Assembly (NCBI RefSeq): GCF_049985285.1
Contig: NZ_JBNIEU010000001.1
Coordinates: 1,116,001-1,180,000 of the forward strand
Source: Aestuariirhabdus sp049985285
GTDB lineage: Bacteria > Pseudomonadota > Gammaproteobacteria > Pseudomonadales > Aestuariirhabdaceae
Reading direction: 5' to 3'
DNA: 64,000 nt
In this document: piece after piece, positions 60,757 to 64,000 of the stretch
Position numbering within the stretch: position 1 is the stretch's first letter
How the letters are laid out: the number at the start of each line of letters is the position of its first letter
Notes under the pieces: model-generated
The model's database searches: none
The model's input: only the letters and a program-made list of their open reading frames with translations
Told to the model about the DNA's origin: nothing
Translations under genes and position numbers: made by a program

Positions 60757-61872
60757 TTAGTGGGTCTTGAGCATAGCCGCAATCTGCTCGGCGATCGCCA
60801 GTGAGGCCGTAAGACCGGGGCTCTCGATACCGAAGGCGTGTACCAGTCCGGGGATACCATGGACGTCAGTACCTTGCAGGCAAAAATCGGTGAAGGGATC
60901 GTCGGGTCCCTGCAGTTTGGGGCGAATACCCGCATAATCGGCCTGCAGGCTACCATCGGCCAGCGCCGGATAATAGCGACGAATGGTCCTGTAGTAGCTG
61001 TCGGCCAGATCTGCGGGCACCCCGTAGTCGATGCTGTCGATGTAGAGGGTGTCGGGGCCGAAGCGCACCTGCCCGTCGAGGGTGAGGGTGGCGTGCACAC
61101 CGAGGCCGGTGGTATTGCGTTCCGGTACCGGGTAGATCAAATGACTAAAGGGACGTGCGCCGCTGAGAGAGAAGTAATGCCCTTTACAGTAGTGCAGTGG
61201 CGGAATCAGGTTGAGGTCGTAGCCCTCTAGCATGGAGGCCAGGGCCTGGGCGTGCAGTCCGCCGCAGTTCACCAGTTGGGAGCAGGCGAACTCATACTCC
61301 TCTCCGGCGGTAATGGCTCCGATGATAAAGTCGCTTCCATCCCGGGCCAGTGATACCACCTGGGTGTCCAGTAGCAGCATGGCACCCTGGCGTTCGGCGT
61401 CAAACTGGCAGCTTTGCATCAAGGCGTGACTGTCGACGATGCCGGTGGAGGGGGACCAAAGCGCGCTGCAGGCGTTAAGCTCGGGCTCGAGTGCATGGAT
61501 GGCGCTGGCATCGAGCCGCTTAAGGTCGGCCACGCCATTGGCCCGTGCCCGCTGTTCGATCTCGGCCAGCTGCGGCTCTTCATCCGCTTCGCACGCGACG
61601 ATTAACTTGCCACAGCGCTGGTGTGGTATCTGCTGTTGGGCACAGTAGTCGTAGAGCAGAGTTTTTCCGCGGACACAGAGCTGGGCCTTCAGCGAGCCCG
61701 TGGGGTAATAGATACCGGCATGAATCACTTCGCTATTGCGGCTACTGGTCTCGAAACCGATCTGCTGGTGCTGCTCTAGAATAAAGGTTTCCCGGCCTGC
61801 CTGAGCCATAGCGCGGGCTGCGGCAAGGCCCACAACCCCCCCGCCGATAATCGCCAGCTCTACCCGTTCCAT
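60757..61872 (-). CDS. L-2-hydroxyglutarate dehydrogenase-like FAD oxidoreductase
   Basis: The 371-aa protein has the DAO-fold FAD motif IIGGGVVGLAAARAMA at the N-terminus and ETSSRNSEVIHAGIYYP, a stretch typical of the L2HGDH/LhgO branch. GIESPGLTASLAIAEQIA at the C-terminus completes the FAD site. It probably oxidises L-2-hydroxyglutarate or a similar 2-hydroxyacid into the quinone pool. It lies between asmA (same strand, downstream) and hisB (divergent). The 200 bp to hisB hold a TATAAT near 62003 without a clear -35. Confidence 0.82.
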   Translation of the reverse strand: MERVELAIIGGGVVGLAAARAMAQAGRETFILEQHQQIGFETSSRNSEVIHAGIYYPTGSLKAQLCVRGKTLLYDYCAQQQIPHQRCGKLIVACEADEEPQLAEIEQRARANGVADLKRLDASAIHALEPELNACSALWSPSTGIVDSHALMQSCQFDAERQGAMLLLDTQVVSLARDGSDFIIGAITAGEEYEFACSQLVNCGGLHAQALASMLEGYDLNLIPPLHYCKGHYFSLSGARPFSHLIYPVPERNTTGLGVHATLTLDGQVRFGPDTLYIDSIDYGVPADLADSYYRTIRRYYPALADGSLQADYAGIRPKLQGPDDPFTDFCLQGTDVHGIPGLVHAFGIESPGLTASLAIAEQIAAMLKTH

Positions 61873-62074
61873 TCCTAATCTGCCTCCCGACGACCTGGTG
61901 CTCGAATACCTATTGGTAGACGCCAGTGTACCCAGCGTGCACCCTGAGGAACAGGGGGCAGGTTCGAACGCGCTGGCGCCGTAGCACCGGCGCCCGTAAA
62001 GCCTTATAATTCGAGCCCTTGATCAATTGGGCACAGCATCGAGTCGTGCCCCAGTCCATGGAGTGAGAGATATC

Positions 62075-62668
62075 ATGAGCGGCCGCGTTGCCAGCGTTGA
62101 GCGTAATACCCTGGAAACCCAGATTCGCGTGTCCATTAATTTGGATGGTAGCGGTAACAGCCAGTTTGATACCGGGGTGCCTTTCCTTGATCACATGATG
62201 GACCAGATCGCGCGTCACGGTATGATCGATATCGAGGTGGTCGCCAAGGGCGATAATGAAATCGATGATCACCACACCGTCGAGGATATAGGTATTACCC
62301 TCGGGCAGGCGTTTTCCAAGGCCCTGGGGGATAAAAAGGGGATCACCCGCTACGGCCATGCCTATGTGCCGCTGGATGAAGCCCTGTCACGGGTCGTTAT
62401 CGATTTTTCCGGTCGTCCTGGGCTGGTCTACAACCTCCCCTTTACCCGTGCCCGTATCGGCAACTTCGACGTTGACCTGTTTCAGGAGTTTTTTCAGGGT
62501 TTTGTGAATCATGCCCTGCTGACACTGCACATCGATAATCTGCGTGGAACCAACAGTCATCACCAGGCCGAGACGGTGTTCAAAGCCTTCGGCCGTGCAT
62601 TGCGCATGGCGGTAGAGGCAGACCCGCGCATGGCGGGTGTGATGCCCTCAACCAAAGGCACGTTATAG
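62075..62668 (+). CDS. hisB: Imidazoleglycerol-phosphate dehydratase
   Basis: The 197-aa monofunctional HisB has the metal-binding motifs FLDHMMDQIARHG, DDHHTVED and NSHHQAE. It catalyses the sixth step of histidine synthesis and lacks the N-terminal phosphatase domain of the enteric fused form, as is usual in Pseudomonas-type genomes. I use the ATG at 62075; the frame is open from 62027. It heads hisB–hisH–hisA. Confidence 0.95.
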   Translation: MSGRVASVERNTLETQIRVSINLDGSGNSQFDTGVPFLDHMMDQIARHGMIDIEVVAKGDNEIDDHHTVEDIGITLGQAFSKALGDKKGITRYGHAYVPLDEALSRVVIDFSGRPGLVYNLPFTRARIGNFDVDLFQEFFQGFVNHALLTLHIDNLRGTNSHHQAETVFKAFGRALRMAVEADPRMAGVMPSTKGTL

Positions 62669-62683
62669 CCGGATGGATGTGAT

Positions 62684-62709
62684 GCCCTATCACCTTGCGG
62701 GTGATGGGC
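62684..62709 (+). other. Hairpin between hisB and hisH
   Basis: GCCC-T-ATCACC (62684–62694) and GGTGAT-GGGC (62700–62709) pair with one bulged T. There is no T-run, so it looks like a processing or stability element rather than a terminator. Confidence 0.4.
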
Positions 62710-62744
62710 TGGTAGTGCGCTGACTGTATGTGGACCGCTAAACG

Positions 62745-63386
62745 ATGAAGACAATAGCAGTAATTGATTATGGGATGGGCAACCTGCACTCGGCAGCCAA
62801 GGCGCTCGAGCATGTGAGTGATGCCAACACCCGCGTGGTGGTTACCCCCGATGCCGACACCATTCTTGCGGCCGACCGGGTTTTGTTTCCGGGTGTCGGC
62901 GCGATTCGTGATTGCATGGCGGAGATTCGCCGTCTTGGGGTCGACGATATCGTGCGCGAGGTGGTCAAACACAAACCGGTGCTGGCGATCTGTGTGGGCA
63001 TGCAGGCGCTTTTTGAGCGCAGCGAAGAAAACGACGGTATAGACTGCATCGGCCTGTTGCCGGGAGAGGTGAAGTATTTTGGGCGCGACCTGAAAGAGGC
63101 TAACGGTGAGCGCCTTAAGGTGCCGCACATGGGCTGGAATCAGGTCGAGCAGCTGGCAGAGCATCCACTGTGTAACGGCATCGATAACAACGCCCGTTTC
63201 TATTTTGTGCACAGCTACTATGTGCGTGCGGCGAAGCGAGAGCTGGTGGTGGGTCACTGCCACTACGGCGCCGATTGCGATGTGATGGTCGCCGATGGCC
63301 ATCTGTTTGCTACCCAGTTCCACCCGGAAAAAAGTGCCGGAGTGGGGCTTAAACTGCTCGAGAATTTTGTTAACTGGCGTCCCTGA
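62745..63386 (+). CDS. hisH: Imidazole glycerol phosphate synthase, glutaminase subunit
   Basis: The 213-aa class I glutamine amidotransferase has the nucleophile Cys in LAICVGMQALFE (near residue 84) and the His-x-Glu pair in TQFHPEKSAGVGL (near 197). IDYGMGNLHS opens the protein. It feeds ammonia to HisF. It is in the normal his order, with hisA 71 bp downstream. Confidence 0.96.
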   Translation: MKTIAVIDYGMGNLHSAAKALEHVSDANTRVVVTPDADTILAADRVLFPGVGAIRDCMAEIRRLGVDDIVREVVKHKPVLAICVGMQALFERSEENDGIDCIGLLPGEVKYFGRDLKEANGERLKVPHMGWNQVEQLAEHPLCNGIDNNARFYFVHSYYVRAAKRELVVGHCHYGADCDVMVADGHLFATQFHPEKSAGVGLKLLENFVNWRP

Positions 63387-63457
63387 CTACGCGGGCGTTC
63401 ACTCGTTTTGTGAGTCTTTATTGCACCCCTATTGCAACTACTTTCAGGAATCGAACC

Positions 63458-64000
63458 ATGCTGATTATCCCCGCCATTGATCTTAAGGACGGCGCTTGTG
63501 TACGTTTGCGCCAGGGCCTGATGGATGACGCGACCGTGTTCACCGATCGCCCCGCCGATGCGGCCAAGCGCTGGGTCGATGCAGGTTGTCGCCGCTTGCA
63601 CCTGGTGGATCTTAACGGAGCCTTCGCCGGCGAGCCTGTCAACGGCGAGGTGGTGCAGGAGATCGCTCGCGCCTACCCCAGCCTGCCGGTGCAGATCGGC
63701 GGTGGCATTCGTTCGTTGGAAACCATCGAATCTTACGTTCGAGCCGGAGTGTCCTACGTAATTATCGGCACCAAGGCGGTGAAAGACCCGGCCTTTGTTG
63801 GTGAAGCGTGCCGCGCGTTTCCCGGTAAGGTTATTGTTGGTCTTGACGCCAAGGATGGCTTGGTCGCCACCGATGGTTGGGCCGAGGTTTCCGACCAGCC
63901 GGTCGTCGAACTGGCGCGAAAGTTCGAATCCGACGGCGTGGAATCGATTGTGTATACCGACATCGCCCGCGACGGCATGATGCAGGGGGTCAATGTAGAG
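63458..64000 (+). CDS. hisA: HisA isomerase (3' truncated by window edge)
   Basis: The first 181 codons are present and run off the end of the window. LIIPAIDLKDGACVRL, the TIM-barrel start with the catalytic Asp, and HLVDLNGAF and QIGGGIRS are HisA hallmarks, and DIARDGMMQG includes the second catalytic Asp. HisA catalyses the Amadori isomerisation of ProFAR. CAGGA lies upstream of the ATG. hisF would be expected next. Confidence 0.96.
   Translation, partial: MLIIPAIDLKDGACVRLRQGLMDDATVFTDRPADAAKRWVDAGCRRLHLVDLNGAFAGEPVNGEVVQEIARAYPSLPVQIGGGIRSLETIESYVRAGVSYVIIGTKAVKDPAFVGEACRAFPGKVIVGLDAKDGLVATDGWAEVSDQPVVELARKFESDGVESIVYTDIARDGMMQGVNVE

Noticed and set aside
1..64000. CRISPR array, prophage or transposon.
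   Set aside because: No short regularly spaced repeats with unique spacers, no transposase or integrase, and no phage structural gene were found. The only tandem array is the tRNA-Phe-derived one.

Overview
The window is a chromosomal segment of a gammaproteobacterium, most like the Pseudomonadales/Oceanospirillales and probably marine or halotolerant. This rests on gene order and family content, not on a database search. Blocks that match the Pseudomonas and enteric chromosomes as I know them are gshA–thioesterase–tex, pckA–hslO…hslR–yrfG–nudE–cysQ, and hisA–hisH–hisB…asmA–mutY–yggX–tRNA-Phe. Coding density is high. I see no insertion sequence, prophage, CRISPR array or rRNA. The two RNA genes are tRNA-Leu(CAG) and tRNA-Phe(GAA).

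Layout: 1–7.1 kb holds the 3' part of a DUF2235 hydrolase with a C-terminal PilZ-like domain, a ThDP-dependent enzyme and FAD dehydrogenase divergent from a LuxR-type regulator, and a peroxiredoxin-like gene divergent from a TetR-type regulator. 7.1–21.5 kb is mostly housekeeping: yheS-type ABC-F, an orphan ParA, an FKBP-type isomerase, a WD40 lipoprotein, rsd/algQ, dsbB, a FliL-like periplasmic protein, acpH, gshA, a thioesterase, tex, pckA and hslO. 21.6–28.3 kb has an RND efflux pair inside the otherwise conserved heat-shock/nucleotide block, followed by hslR, yrfG, nudE and cysQ. 28.4–38 kb is rich in signalling: a YcgR-like PilZ protein, tRNA-Leu, a membrane cyclase carrying a [2Fe-2S] ferredoxin domain, an SDR, a MalY-like lyase, a solute-binding protein, a Rap1a-like protein, a broken GGDEF gene, a nitrobindin-like protein and a chemoreceptor with a CXXCH haem motif behind a sigma-28-like promoter.

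38–45.6 kb has a lone solute-binding protein, then a CitA/CitB-type two-component system divergent from a tctCBA tricarboxylate transporter, then an Lrp-type regulator. 45.6–56.4 kb is mixed: a DMT exporter, a membrane diguanylate cyclase, a LysE exporter, a YgjP peptidase, a DUF2784 protein, a GhrA-like reductase, a lipoprotein, a tandem Usp next to a SulP transporter, a RIO-type kinase and another lone solute-binding protein. 56.5–64 kb has tandem repeats derived from the 3' end of tRNA-Phe, the tRNA itself, the asmA–mutY–yggX operon, an L2HGDH-like oxidoreductase and the start of a hisBHA operon that leaves the window inside hisA.

The genes most worth a second look are signalling and RNA features: the rtT-like array behind tRNA-Phe, the ferredoxin-cyclase, the haem-motif chemoreceptor, the hydrolase–PilZ fusion, and the GGDEF remnant whose frame is restored by one T in a T8 tract. 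Several independent c-di-GMP elements occur within 50 kb (two PilZ proteins, one intact GGDEF protein and one GGDEF remnant).
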